A DNA stretch of 22,842 nt, taken from assembly GCA_011042035.1 (NCBI GenBank), contig DQZA01000151.1, forward strand, positions 1 to 22,842. The letters run 5' to 3'. The DNA is from Desulfobacteraceae bacterium (GTDB lineage: Bacteria; Desulfobacterota; DSM-4660; Desulfatiglandales; Desulfatiglandaceae). Within the stretch, counting starts at the first letter, position 1; each line of letters begins with the position of its first letter. The notes beneath the pieces are model-generated. The model was not told where the DNA came from. It saw only the letters and a list, made by a program, of their open reading frames with translations, and ran no database searches. Positions 1 to 7,782 of the stretch are shown in pieces. Position numbers and translations under genes: made by a program.

Positions 1-122
1 AACTTGACTAATATTAATTTAGCCAACTTCCCCAGGAACAATGAGAGCAGAACTATGCCAAATAGAGTAAGGATTCGCCACGCGCTATTCCCCAGTATTT
101 CGTATTGAAAGATATTTCCCAT
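1..122 (-). CDS. Partial membrane protein, possibly a mechanosensitive (MscS-type) ion channel, N-terminus only
   Basis: The minus strand has an ATG at 120-122 opening a frame that runs off the window edge after about 40 residues. It begins MGNIFQYEILGN and continues into a strongly hydrophobic stretch with the pattern LFGIVLLSLFLGKLAKL. An AAAGGAT ribosome site lies about eight bases upstream of the ATG. The pattern 'ILGN-x-x-WR' followed by a long hydrophobic helix ending in G-K/R-L-A resembles the start of several MscS-family channels. That family call is inference from about 40 residues; any inner-membrane protein with one N-terminal helix would look similar. The conserved channel domain lies outside the window. 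Confidence 0.5.
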   Translation of the reverse strand, partial: MGNIFQYEILGNSAWRILTLFGIVLLSLFLGKLAKLILVK

Positions 123-508
123 GCTTGTTATCCTTTGTTCGTTTTGAAAGTCCTCAAAAAGTTTCCTTTCCCTCATTCCCGCAAACTTGGCCCCTGCCTC
201 CTACCCCCTTAGCCAGGCGGGTCATTGGTAACTCCACTTTCGCGTTCCTTGGCAACCTCTTTAAGTCTTCCCGTGCCAATAGAAACCGTAACTCGTTACC
301 TTATAATGAAAATCTCTGTGCGGGTAAAGAGGAAAGCCTTTCAGTATTGCTAAGCTTCATCTCTTATAGATCATTAAGAAAGAAAAAGCAGGTGTAACTG
401 TCGCAGTTGATGATGCAAGAAGGATGATACCGGGCAGTATGTAGGTTCCGCTAAGATTTACAATGGAGAAGCACGAGCAGATCTTTTTTTCAGGCCGCTC
501 AATTGAAC
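123..508. other. 386-base stretch with no convincing gene
   Basis: Frames here are short and have no family signature. A plus-strand frame after the stop at about 367-369 reads a short peptide containing KAGVTVAVDDARRM and ending in a TAG near 440. It has the look of a coding remnant, but it has no start codon or ribosome site. Around 197-215 the minus strand has a GC-rich block, ACCCGCCTGGCTAAGGGGG, similar to the distal end of the repeat element near 11845-11862. The ribosome site of the partial membrane protein lies at the low-coordinate end. Confidence 0.4.
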
Positions 509-1894
509 CTAGCCAGCTCCTGTTGATGCGCTTCTTAGCATCTTGAGCTTCCGAACCACGTTGTCTCGAATCCAGTGACCGTCCCACCACTCCACGGGAT
601 TAACAAACACCCCATTCACCATCACGCCGAAATGCAGGTGATCTCCTCCTGCAAGGCCTGTCTGGCCAGTAACCCCAATTACCTGACCCTTGGAGACAGT
701 TTGCCCATCGTTTACCAATATCTGACTCAAGTGCGAATAAATGGAAGTAAGGCCCTGGCCATGGTCAAGGACTATCGTAAGCCCGTAAATACCAATCCGG
801 TCCGCGAAAATAACCTTCCCGCTATTTGCCGCCTGCACCTTGGAATGGGCCAATGAAGCAAGATCCACTCCCAGGTGAGTCTGCTCGTCTATCTTTTTTC
901 CCTTATAGTAGTAGGTCCTGTGATCTCCAAAACGTGCCATGGTCGCGGAATTCTTCAGCCTAAGCCATGGTCCTTCCCAAAGTTGCTCGCTCGATGTTTT
1001 TTTTCTTAATTCATAAAAGGCCTGCGCATTTTCCTTTCGGAGTTTACGATTGATTATGAGAAACTTTTCCACATCGGACAAGTTAGGGGGAAATTGGTAA
1101 AAAGAAAAATAAGGCAAGACCTTCCTCAAAAAGCGGTCCGTTATATTAATAGTTTGCCTTCGAAAATTACGCCTTCTTATACGATAGTAAAACCCCGCCT
1201 TTGACTCATTTCCTGCCTTATCCTTCCCCCATAAATAGAGCTGCGGGCGCTTTTTTACATAGTATGGCACGCTAAAGTAACACACATGAGCCGTGGCCGG
1301 GTAACCCTCTCCTGCCTGAAACCCAGGGAAAAACATATCATCAACATACACACCGCTTTGAACTGTATCAGACGAAGCTTCGTATACAATAAGGCCCGCG
1401 CCACCAACGGTAATATAATTCATTCGGCTGACAGGTCTAATGGACGGAGGAATGGTATCTACGACCATCTTCCTTTGAATTACACTAAGATTCCCGTCAC
1501 CACCGTTGCGCCGGGAATAGTCCCTAGCCTCCAGGATGAGTTCTATTCCCCCTTGGCCGAGGTCAAACACAGACGGGTCTAACACAAAGCTTTTCTCAAA
1601 TTCATGCTCCCCTTCTTTGTTAAGAAGCCCCTTGTAAGGGAACTTCCTGTCCAGCACGATGACCTTCCGTCCCTCCTGGACCACTCTTATACTCAGGGAC
1701 TTAAGTCCACTCTTCTTATCTGCTACTTTAACGTGAAATTCCTTTGGGCCACTGATGTAGTAAGGAGAAGGTTCAAGTATGGCTAAGGGTTTTTCGCCTT
1801 CAAAGATCACGACCAGGAACCAGGCCAGGGCGCCAAGAACCAAAAGTATGATTATAAGTGCGAGTCCAAAGCTAAACCTCTTTCCCTTTCCCAT
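509..1894 (-). CDS. Membrane-anchored M23 (LytM-type) metallopeptidase
   Basis: This 461-residue protein probably cleaves peptidoglycan cross-links, or regulates that cleavage, from the outer face of the inner membrane. Residues 8-32 form a single N-terminal membrane anchor preceded by a basic KGKR stretch. Residues about 40-240 look like a beta-rich, Ig-like region that contains VVDTIPPSI. The catalytic LytM domain covers about 315-440. Zinc ligands are visible as H340-xxx-D344 (THLGVDLAS) and H421 within the HLHFGV motif (H419, H421), with another conserved histidine in YSHLS near 388. Because the metal ligands are intact, activity is likely, unlike the degenerate LytM factors. The start has an AGGT ribosome site nine bases upstream. 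The gene stands alone and is divergent from the LOG-family gene. Confidence 0.9.
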   Translation of the reverse strand: MGKGKRFSFGLALIIILLVLGALAWFLVVIFEGEKPLAILEPSPYYISGPKEFHVKVADKKSGLKSLSIRVVQEGRKVIVLDRKFPYKGLLNKEGEHEFEKSFVLDPSVFDLGQGGIELILEARDYSRRNGGDGNLSVIQRKMVVDTIPPSIRPVSRMNYITVGGAGLIVYEASSDTVQSGVYVDDMFFPGFQAGEGYPATAHVCYFSVPYYVKKRPQLYLWGKDKAGNESKAGFYYRIRRRNFRRQTINITDRFLRKVLPYFSFYQFPPNLSDVEKFLIINRKLRKENAQAFYELRKKTSSEQLWEGPWLRLKNSATMARFGDHRTYYYKGKKIDEQTHLGVDLASLAHSKVQAANSGKVIFADRIGIYGLTIVLDHGQGLTSIYSHLSQILVNDGQTVSKGQVIGVTGQTGLAGGDHLHFGVMVNGVFVNPVEWWDGHWIRDNVVRKLKMLRSASTGAG

Positions 1895-1967
1895 ATTCAG
1901 ATGACCTCATTATTCGGATTGATTTTTTATGCTTCTTGGACTATTTTCATCACAAATTTAGAAGGTT

Positions 1968-1994
1968 TTGACCATAACAGGTAATCGCTATAAA
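1968..1994 (+). promoter_or_regulatory. Possible sigma-70 promoter for the LOG-family gene
   Basis: TTGACC (1968-1973) and TATAAA (1989-1994) are separated by 15 bases, slightly short of the usual 16-18. They lie about 50 bases before the ATG at 2045 in the divergent gap. Prediction by eye only. Confidence 0.35.
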
Positions 1995-2044
1995 TTCAAA
2001 TATTTTCCATAGCCAAGAGATCTTCTGATCAAAGAAGGTGCACA

Positions 2045-2509
2045 ATGGATAGGCCCCCTCATATAGCCGTAATAGGGGCAGGATCCTGCGACGCTGCCAC
2101 TTATGCACTTGCAAGAGATATCGGATACCGTATTGGGCAAAAGGGATGGATACTTATATGCGGTGGCCTAGGAGGAGTCATGGAAGCCGCTGCTCAGGGT
2201 TGCAATGAGGCCGGGGGAATGACTGTTGGCATCCTCCCAGGCCTTAACGTTTCGGATGCCAATGAGTATATACGCCTTGCCATACCAACCGGGCTCGGAG
2301 AAGCCAGGAACGCGCTGGTGGTAAGGGCCAGCAAAGCGCTTGTAGCTATTTCTGGAGGGTATGGTACACTATCAGAGATTGCACTGGCACTGAAAATAGG
2401 AAAGCCTGTTGTTGGGCTCAAGACATGGCCTAGTATTGGAGGGGTCCAATATGTTGAGACAAGCGCAGAGGCCATAGCATTGGCAGAGAAGTTTTTGGTA
2501 CGCTCGTAG
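2045..2509 (+). CDS. TIGR00725 / LOG-family (SLOG-fold) Rossmann protein
   Basis: This 154-residue protein belongs to the lysine-decarboxylase-like LOG/SLOG superfamily (TIGR00725 group), whose members bind nucleotides or cleave nucleoside monophosphates. The N-terminal strand-loop reads IAVIGAGSCD. A GGLGGVMEAAAQGC segment follows near residue 40. The family's signature, SGGYGTLSEIALAL, is near residues 103-116; its Gly-Thr and Glu are the usual phosphoribosyl-binding and catalytic positions. Length matches the family. An AAGG ribosome site precedes the ATG. Its exact substrate cannot be told from sequence: relatives include cytokinin-activating phosphoribohydrolases and nucleotide-signal sensors. 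It converges on mtaD with a 34-base gap, and no terminator is evident there. Confidence 0.85.
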   Translation: MDRPPHIAVIGAGSCDAATYALARDIGYRIGQKGWILICGGLGGVMEAAAQGCNEAGGMTVGILPGLNVSDANEYIRLAIPTGLGEARNALVVRASKALVAISGGYGTLSEIALALKIGKPVVGLKTWPSIGGVQYVETSAEAIALAEKFLVRS

Positions 2510-2543
2510 GTGAAACTTGCTCCCTTGAGTGGACCTCTTATGT

Positions 2544-3875
2544 TCAGCCCTGGATTTGTTTTGCAATTTTCTTGATGTTCCACATGACTTCCTCCATGTC
2601 CACGGTAAGAAGTTTCCGCTCCCGCATCAACACCTTCCCCTCCACTATCACATCTCTAACATCTCCGCCATTAGCCGAATACACAATGCTCGAGATAGGG
2701 TCGTAGAGAGGTTGAAGATGAGGCTTATCCAGATCAACTACTATTATGTCAGCCCTTTTGCCTATCTCAATACTGCCAATTTCCTGATCTAGTCCAAGGG
2801 CCCTTGCACCTTCTATGGTGGCGCATCTTAGAATAACCTCAGCCTTGAGACTGGTAGGAGCCCCAGAGCTGACCTTGCTCAGCTTTGCTGCGCTATCCAT
2901 TTCCCTCAACATATCCAGATCGTTATTTGAGGCGCAACCGTCAGTTCCCAGGCCGAGGGGGATGCCAGCATTGATTATCTTTTCAGCAGCACATACTCCT
3001 GAGGCCAATTTCATGTTACTCTCCGGACAATGCACCACCCTTGTACCCCGCTCCTTCAAAAGGCGAATCTCTTCATCCTCAAGATGAACACAATGAACAG
3101 CAATCAACGATTCCTTTAAAATCCCGATACGGTCCAAATAGTACGCTGGCCTAATACCTTTTTGACCCATAATGGTGTTTACTTCTTCCAGGGTCTCGGA
3201 CAGGTGAATCTGCATGGGAACACCCCCAGAGTCACATATCTCCATTGCCCCTATCAGGGTCTTTTCTGAGCATGTGACCGGGCTATGGCAGAAAAGCGAG
3301 GGGGTAAGAAGGGAGGAAAAGCCTTTCCACCTTTCAATGAACTTCGTTCCAACATCAAGGTTCTTTTCGGGATCAGGGACGCCTGGGGCGGGAAAATCAA
3401 TTACACCTTGCGCTATCACGCCACGAATACCGACCTTAATGGCTGCGTCAAAGGTCTTGTCCTGAAAAAAATATCCGTCTGAAAAACATGTTGTTCCGGA
3501 CGAAATCATTTCCCCAAATGCCAGCATGGCACTCCAATAAACATTATGGGGTGAGAGGTACTCTGCTTCTGCCGGAAAAATCTTCTCAAACAACCATTGC
3601 TTGAGAGGCATATCATCAGCAAGTCCTCTGAATAAGGTCATTGCTGCATGGGTATGAGCATTTATTAACCCTGGCATGACCAGGCACCCGCTGGCATCTA
3701 TGGTCTCAACACTGCTGTGCGAGGCTCCCTCTTCACTGGGTTCAATGGCGGCTATCTTTCCGTCCTTTATGTGTACTTCCATATCGTTGATTGGGGCCGC
3801 CCCAGGCCGCATAGTAAGAAGTCTTCCAGCCCTAATGACTAGATCGACTGAATTTGAAGTCTTTTCGCTTGACAT
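2544..3875 (-). CDS. mtaD: 5-methylthioadenosine / S-adenosylhomocysteine deaminase (amidohydrolase)
   Basis: This enzyme deaminates S-adenosylhomocysteine and/or methylthioadenosine to the inosyl derivative, a step in recycling the products of SAM-dependent methylation. Counting from the chosen start it has 443 residues. The metal site HTH is at 74-76 in GLINAHTHAAMTLFRGLADD; Glu in PAEAEYL is near 103, H224 is in QIHLSE and D312 is in GLGTDG. The C-terminal beta-sandwich contains the GKRADIIVVD motif. The frame is open further upstream to 4031, but that extension lacks family similarity and would overlap the divergent DUF1015 gene. The ATG at 3873-3875 has an AAAGGATGG ribosome site, so it is preferred. 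Family is clear; MTA versus SAH preference is not resolvable. Confidence 0.9.
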   Translation of the reverse strand: MSSEKTSNSVDLVIRAGRLLTMRPGAAPINDMEVHIKDGKIAAIEPSEEGASHSSVETIDASGCLVMPGLINAHTHAAMTLFRGLADDMPLKQWLFEKIFPAEAEYLSPHNVYWSAMLAFGEMISSGTTCFSDGYFFQDKTFDAAIKVGIRGVIAQGVIDFPAPGVPDPEKNLDVGTKFIERWKGFSSLLTPSLFCHSPVTCSEKTLIGAMEICDSGGVPMQIHLSETLEEVNTIMGQKGIRPAYYLDRIGILKESLIAVHCVHLEDEEIRLLKERGTRVVHCPESNMKLASGVCAAEKIINAGIPLGLGTDGCASNNDLDMLREMDSAAKLSKVSSGAPTSLKAEVILRCATIEGARALGLDQEIGSIEIGKRADIIVVDLDKPHLQPLYDPISSIVYSANGGDVRDVIVEGKVLMRERKLLTVDMEEVMWNIKKIAKQIQG

Positions 3876-3939
3876 AATTTTCCATCCTTTCAGATAATAA
3901 AGTTTTTTGGCATTACTATCGAATTTAACGTGAGCTGTT

Positions 3940-5295
3940 ATGGCAGTTATTAGACCGTTTAGAGGATTTACATATAATCCGCACCTTGCGCAAGACTTTT
4001 CAAAACTGGTGGCGCCCCCATACGACGTCATCTCTGAAGAGCAACAGGATCAATACTACCAGGCCCATCCAAATAACGTAATAAGGCTCATCCTTGGCAA
4101 GAAGAAAACAGGCGATACTGACTGGGACAACCGTTATACGAGGGCCGCAGATTACTTGCGCAGATGGGAATCCGATGGAATTCTGGTAAGAGCCAGTGAG
4201 CCAGCTATATATCTCTCGTCTCTTACTTACCGCCCACAAGACAATGATAGGGAAAGAACCAGGTGGGGGTTTATAGCCCTTACCCGCATAGAAGACGAAG
4301 ACTCCGGGGTAATCCTTCCACACGAGCGGACCTTCTCAGCCCACAAAGATGATCGCCTCAGATTGTTAAGGGCCTGCAACACCCAATTCAGTCAAATATT
4401 TGGACTCTACGAAGACGAGCGAAACGAAGTTCTTGAGGCCTGCAAGGCATACGCTGATGAGGAGCCTGTGGTCTCATTTGAGTTGGGAGATGGAACCAAA
4501 CATTCATTCTGGATCCTAAACAATCCGGCTTTATTTCGCAGGGTGTCTAAGGCCATGTTAGACAAAACAATATTCATTGCAGACGGACACCACCGCTACG
4601 AAACATCCCGCAATTTCAGAAACATTATGAGGGCAAGGTATGGTAAGCGCAACCCAAATAGGTCCTATGAATTTGTAATGATGTATCTAACCAACATGAA
4701 CGACGAAGGCCTTACTATACTTCCCTCTCACCGTCTCATAAAGTGGGTTCCCGAATTTGACGTTCAACATTTCCTGGAAAAAGCAAAGACATGGTTTGAT
4801 ATAGGCGAACTGCCGCTCTCTGGCAACGGCTACTATGAAATGGCTCAACAGGTTGAGAAGCAATTGGCTGAGCGGGGTAGATCAGCGAGTGTCCTTGGCT
4901 TTTACCCCAATGGTAGCAGTTGCTGCTATGTCATGACCTTGAAGGAAGAAAAGAGACGAATCATGGGCGATGACCTACATCCTGCACTCCAAGAACTGGA
5001 CGTGTTAGTTCTTTCTCGTTTTCTGCTTCAGAAGGGGCTTGGTTTCTCGCGAGATCAACTAGATGATGAGGAAAATTTTCATTACCAAAGCAGCCTGACT
5101 CAAGCACTGGCCTCCGTACACAAAGGCAATTACCAAATGGCCTTCTTCCTTAATCCCACTAAGATAGAACAAGTAAAAGAGGTCGCCCGAAACTTTCTCG
5201 TAATGCCAAGGAAATCGACCTATTTTTACCCAAAGGTAATCACCGGCCTGGTATTTAACAAGATAGATCCCCATGAAACCATTGAATCATTCTAG
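3940..5295 (+). CDS. DUF1015 family protein
   Basis: This is a full-length (451-residue) member of the DUF1015 family, whose biochemical function is not established. Hallmarks visible are VAPPYDVIS at 24-32, HERTF near 128-132, ADGHHRYETS at 214-223 and LPSHRLI near 261-267. The histidine and arginine-rich ADGHHRYET block suggests a phosphate or nucleotide ligand, which is inference. No signal peptide or membrane segment is seen, so a cytoplasmic location is likely. The ATG has a weak ribosome site. The gene is divergent from mtaD across 64 bases and overlaps trmN6 downstream by 23 bases, suggesting cotranscription and translational coupling with a methyltransferase. Confidence 0.88.
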   Translation: MAVIRPFRGFTYNPHLAQDFSKLVAPPYDVISEEQQDQYYQAHPNNVIRLILGKKKTGDTDWDNRYTRAADYLRRWESDGILVRASEPAIYLSSLTYRPQDNDRERTRWGFIALTRIEDEDSGVILPHERTFSAHKDDRLRLLRACNTQFSQIFGLYEDERNEVLEACKAYADEEPVVSFELGDGTKHSFWILNNPALFRRVSKAMLDKTIFIADGHHRYETSRNFRNIMRARYGKRNPNRSYEFVMMYLTNMNDEGLTILPSHRLIKWVPEFDVQHFLEKAKTWFDIGELPLSGNGYYEMAQQVEKQLAERGRSASVLGFYPNGSSCCYVMTLKEEKRRIMGDDLHPALQELDVLVLSRFLLQKGLGFSRDQLDDEENFHYQSSLTQALASVHKGNYQMAFFLNPTKIEQVKEVARNFLVMPRKSTYFYPKVITGLVFNKIDPHETIESF

Positions 5296-6004
5296 AAACA
5301 TAGAACTCAGGGATGGTGAAATAATAGATTCTTTTATGGATGGGCAGGTTCGTCTTATTCAGTCGAAATCCGGATATCGCTTTTCCATTGACGCGGTTTT
5401 CTTGGCCGAGTTTGCCACAGTTAAAAAAGATGATGTGATAGTCGAATTGGGAACAGGCTGCGGGATCATACTCCTATTACTTCTTACGAAGGAAGAGATC
5501 AAACATGCCATTGGCATCGAAATACAGGAGGAATTGGCGAGCCAAGCCATTAGGAACGCTATGCTAAATCAGCTTTCAAATAGAATGTCGGTAATCATGG
5601 CGGATCTGCGTTCGTGCCCTCTCATGCCGCGCTGCGCAGACCTCGTCATTTGCAATCCGCCATATCGCAAGCCCAAGAGCGGTCGCCTTAACCCAGATAT
5701 GCAGAAGGCGATTGCCAGGCACGAGATAATGGCGTGTTTGCAAGATGTGCTGCGTACGACACGCTCGATTCTGCGCCCAAAGGGCAGACTTGCTATTGTG
5801 TATCCGGCCGAACGCCTAGCCCACGTCATCTCGCAGTTAAGGAAATTTCAGTTGGAACCCAAGCGCATCCGCATCCAGTACCCAGCGTTAGAGGCAGAAG
5901 CCAAGCTCGTCTTGGTTGAGGCTGTCCTGGGGGGAAGGCCGGGACTGAACATTGAGGCTCCCCTCGTGGGCCAAGGTGATTATTCTATTATTCCTCATGG
6001 ATAG
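5273..6004 (+). CDS. trmN6: tRNA1(Val) adenine-37 N6-methyltransferase (TrmN6/YfiC-like)
   Basis: This class I SAM-dependent methyltransferase resembles the enzymes that methylate N6 of A37 in tRNA1(Val). The 243-residue protein has SAM motif I as IVELGTGCGIILLLL and the acidic end of motif II as GIEIQEE. Motif IV is the amino-methyltransferase signature VICNPPY, at about residues 125-131. The N-terminal GYRFSIDAVFLAEF segment is typical of this group. The start lies within the last codons of DUF1015 and has no clear ribosome site, consistent with translational coupling. The gene converges on the DUF721 gene 22 bases away. A general N6-adenine methyltransferase is the alternative reading. Confidence 0.82.
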   Translation: MKPLNHSRNIELRDGEIIDSFMDGQVRLIQSKSGYRFSIDAVFLAEFATVKKDDVIVELGTGCGIILLLLLTKEEIKHAIGIEIQEELASQAIRNAMLNQLSNRMSVIMADLRSCPLMPRCADLVICNPPYRKPKSGRLNPDMQKAIARHEIMACLQDVLRTTRSILRPKGRLAIVYPAERLAHVISQLRKFQLEPKRIRIQYPALEAEAKLVLVEAVLGGRPGLNIEAPLVGQGDYSIIPHG

Positions 6005-6026
6005 GCTGGCAGGAAGGGTCAGTCTA

Positions 6027-6353
6027 TCACTTCCCTCGCCCCTGCACTGATATTAACTTAAATCGTATGTCACGAACAGCTTCTCTTCCAAGCCTCTCGT
6101 TGAGCTTGCCCCTGATATCTTCTGCCATAAACTTCAGCTCCTGGAGCCAAATGGGTTGCCTGACGCCAATGGTCAACACTCCATTTCTAATCACAGAGGG
6201 CCTTGCATTGGAAGCTATCACCGGGCCCACCACCTCTTCCCAAACTTGCCATATCTCTGCATCCTTAAGATCAAAAGGCAATCCCTTAGGCCCCGAAAGA
6301 GATGCCAATATTTCTCCCAAAGAATGAAATGGTTTGTTATGCTGCTCGCCCAT
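6027..6353 (-). CDS. DUF721 (DciA-like) protein
   Basis: This 108-residue protein fits the DUF721 family, which includes DciA, the helicase-loading factor of many bacteria without DnaC. The conserved core is visible: FHSLGEILASL near the N-terminus, IWQVWEEVVGPVIASNARP in the middle, then NGVLTIGVRQPIWLQELKFM. The KH-like fold ends with VRDIRFKL. The ATG at 6351-6353 lacks an obvious ribosome site and no better upstream start was found. The gene is alone on the minus strand, converging on trmN6. A replication role is inferred from the family only. Confidence 0.8.
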   Translation of the reverse strand: MGEQHNKPFHSLGEILASLSGPKGLPFDLKDAEIWQVWEEVVGPVIASNARPSVIRNGVLTIGVRQPIWLQELKFMAEDIRGKLNERLGREAVRDIRFKLISVQGRGK

Positions 6354-6738
6354 GCAAACAGGGTAAAATTTTGCTGCTTAGCTGTCAACATAATAGCTTC
6401 ATTATCTCCTTGACGCCATAGCGGTTTCCCTATATCCTCATGCTATAAATCCTATGCAATTGGGGTGTGGAGTGATCCCGATTGTTCAGGTGCGCAATAT
6501 TTTGGTTTTCGGCTTTTTTGTCATTTCGAACTTGCCCGCTAGTTGGTCGGCCAGGCAGGCAAGGCGAGAAATCATTAATTCCTAGCGGTTATGACTTCCA
6601 GATTCCTCGCCCCGCCAACGCGGGACTCGGAATGACAATGTGACATAGTCCTTCAAAACACAGGGTGTCGAGAAAAAGCCGCTAGCTTATTGCCCCTAAA
6701 CCGGATAAAAATAGACTCATAAAGGAAGGAGTAACTAC
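6354..6738. other. 385-base gap between DUF721 and hflK containing an inverted-repeat element
   Basis: No gene is seen. The stretch holds the divergent control regions of the DUF721 gene and hflK, and the inverted-repeat element at 6519-6637. A weak hflK promoter candidate is TTGCCC at 6690-6695 and TAGACT at 6712-6717 (16-base spacer), followed by a strong GGAAGGAGT ribosome site before the hflK ATG. Confidence 0.5.
6519..6637. repeat. Nested inverted-repeat (MITE/REP-like) intergenic element
   Basis: The ends are TGTCATTTCGA at 6519-6529 and the near-complement TCGGAATGACA at 6627-6637. Inside them, GCGAGAAATC pairs imperfectly with GATTCCTCGC. GC-rich segments with CCCGC and GCGGG cores lie in the arms. 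The whole 119-base unit could fold into a long hairpin as RNA or single-stranded DNA. Elements with TGTCATTYCGA ends occur widely as dispersed intergenic palindromes; that comparison is from memory and untested here. Confidence 0.7.
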
Positions 6739-7782
6739 ATGGCCTGGGATTGGGACAAACTGCAACAACAGAAAAAAGGTCCTTCTGGAGGCCGCCCGCC
6801 GAATGTGGAGGATATCTTCGAGAAGGTCAAGGGCGCAAGGGCAAAATTCCCTCGGGGTATTGGGTTCATAGTCATAATTATCATACTCTTTATCCTCGGT
6901 TACAGTTGCTTTTACACTGTCGGGGTAGATGAGGTAGGCGTTGTCCAAAGGTTCGGAAAATACATCAGGACCACACAGCCAGGCCTCAATTTCAAGCTTC
7001 CCGCGGGCATTGAGAAGGTCACGAAAGTCAAAGTCAGGTATGTATTCAAGGAGGAATTCGGCTTCAGGACCATACAGGCCGGTGTGAGAACCAGGTATGC
7101 CACTGGTTCTGCTTACCTGGCCGAGGCCCTCATGCTCACGGGCGATCTTAACGTGGCCGTCGTACCCTGGATAGTCCAGTATAGAATCAACGACCCTTAT
7201 AAGTACCTCTTCAAGGTCCGGGACCCAAGAGGAACATTGAGAGACCTAGCGGAAGCTACCATGAGGCTCGTTGTGGGTGACAGAAGCATAAGCGAAGTCA
7301 TAAGCAAAAGGGAGGAGATTGCGGCAGAGGCAAAACAACTACTACAAAAGGAACTCAATGAAGCTGAAACGGGAATAAAAATTGTAAACGTGGAACTCAA
7401 AAAGACAAACGTGCCTGAGCCGGTCCAGCCCTCATTTAATGAAGTAAACCAGGCCATTCAGGAAAAGGAAAAGTTGATTTATCAAGCCAGGGAACAGTAC
7501 AACAAGGTGATTCCCGCTGCCAGAGGCGATGCGGAAAAGACCGTAAGATACGCTGAAGGCTATGCCCTGGAGAGGGTTAACAAGGCAAAGGGTGATGCCG
7601 CCAGGTTCCTTGCCCTTTATGAACAATATTCCAAGGCTAAAGATGTAACCAGAAGGCGCTTGTACCTTGAGGCCATTTCAGAGATATTCCCCAAGATTGG
7701 TAAGAAGTACATTGTGGATGCGGAGCAGAAAAACCTTCTCCCATTCCTCAATCTGGAAGCCCAGAAAGGAGGGGAGAAATGA
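6739..7782 (+). CDS. hflK: HflK, SPFH-domain protease modulator subunit
   Basis: HflK and HflC form a membrane complex that surrounds and restrains the FtsH protease. This 347-residue protein has a short cytoplasmic N-terminus with a Trp-Asp-rich start (MAWDWDKLQQQ) and one membrane helix at about 40-60 (GIGFIVIIIILFILGY). The SPFH/band-7 domain follows, starting VGVDEVGVVQRFGKY. The RFLALYEQYSKAKDVTRRRLYLEAI segment near the C-terminus is highly typical of HflK. The usual Gly/Gln-rich N-terminal extension is shortened. A strong GGAAGGAGT ribosome site precedes the ATG. The stop overlaps the hflC start by four bases (ATGA), so the pair is translationally coupled. Confidence 0.95.
   Translation: MAWDWDKLQQQKKGPSGGRPPNVEDIFEKVKGARAKFPRGIGFIVIIIILFILGYSCFYTVGVDEVGVVQRFGKYIRTTQPGLNFKLPAGIEKVTKVKVRYVFKEEFGFRTIQAGVRTRYATGSAYLAEALMLTGDLNVAVVPWIVQYRINDPYKYLFKVRDPRGTLRDLAEATMRLVVGDRSISEVISKREEIAAEAKQLLQKELNEAETGIKIVNVELKKTNVPEPVQPSFNEVNQAIQEKEKLIYQAREQYNKVIPAARGDAEKTVRYAEGYALERVNKAKGDAARFLALYEQYSKAKDVTRRRLYLEAISEIFPKIGKKYIVDAEQKNLLPFLNLEAQKGGEK

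Noticed and set aside
125..397. 90-residue plus-strand frame
   Set aside because: No ribosome site, no recognisable motif, and it lies opposite the leader of the partial membrane protein.
3876..4031. N-terminal extension of mtaD by 52 residues
   Set aside because: It overlaps the divergent DUF1015 gene, lacks family similarity, and the later ATG has a good ribosome site.
6005..6026. Possible terminator between trmN6 and the DUF721 gene (GGAAG/CTTCC)
   Set aside because: Weak 5-bp stem with a long loop and no T-run.
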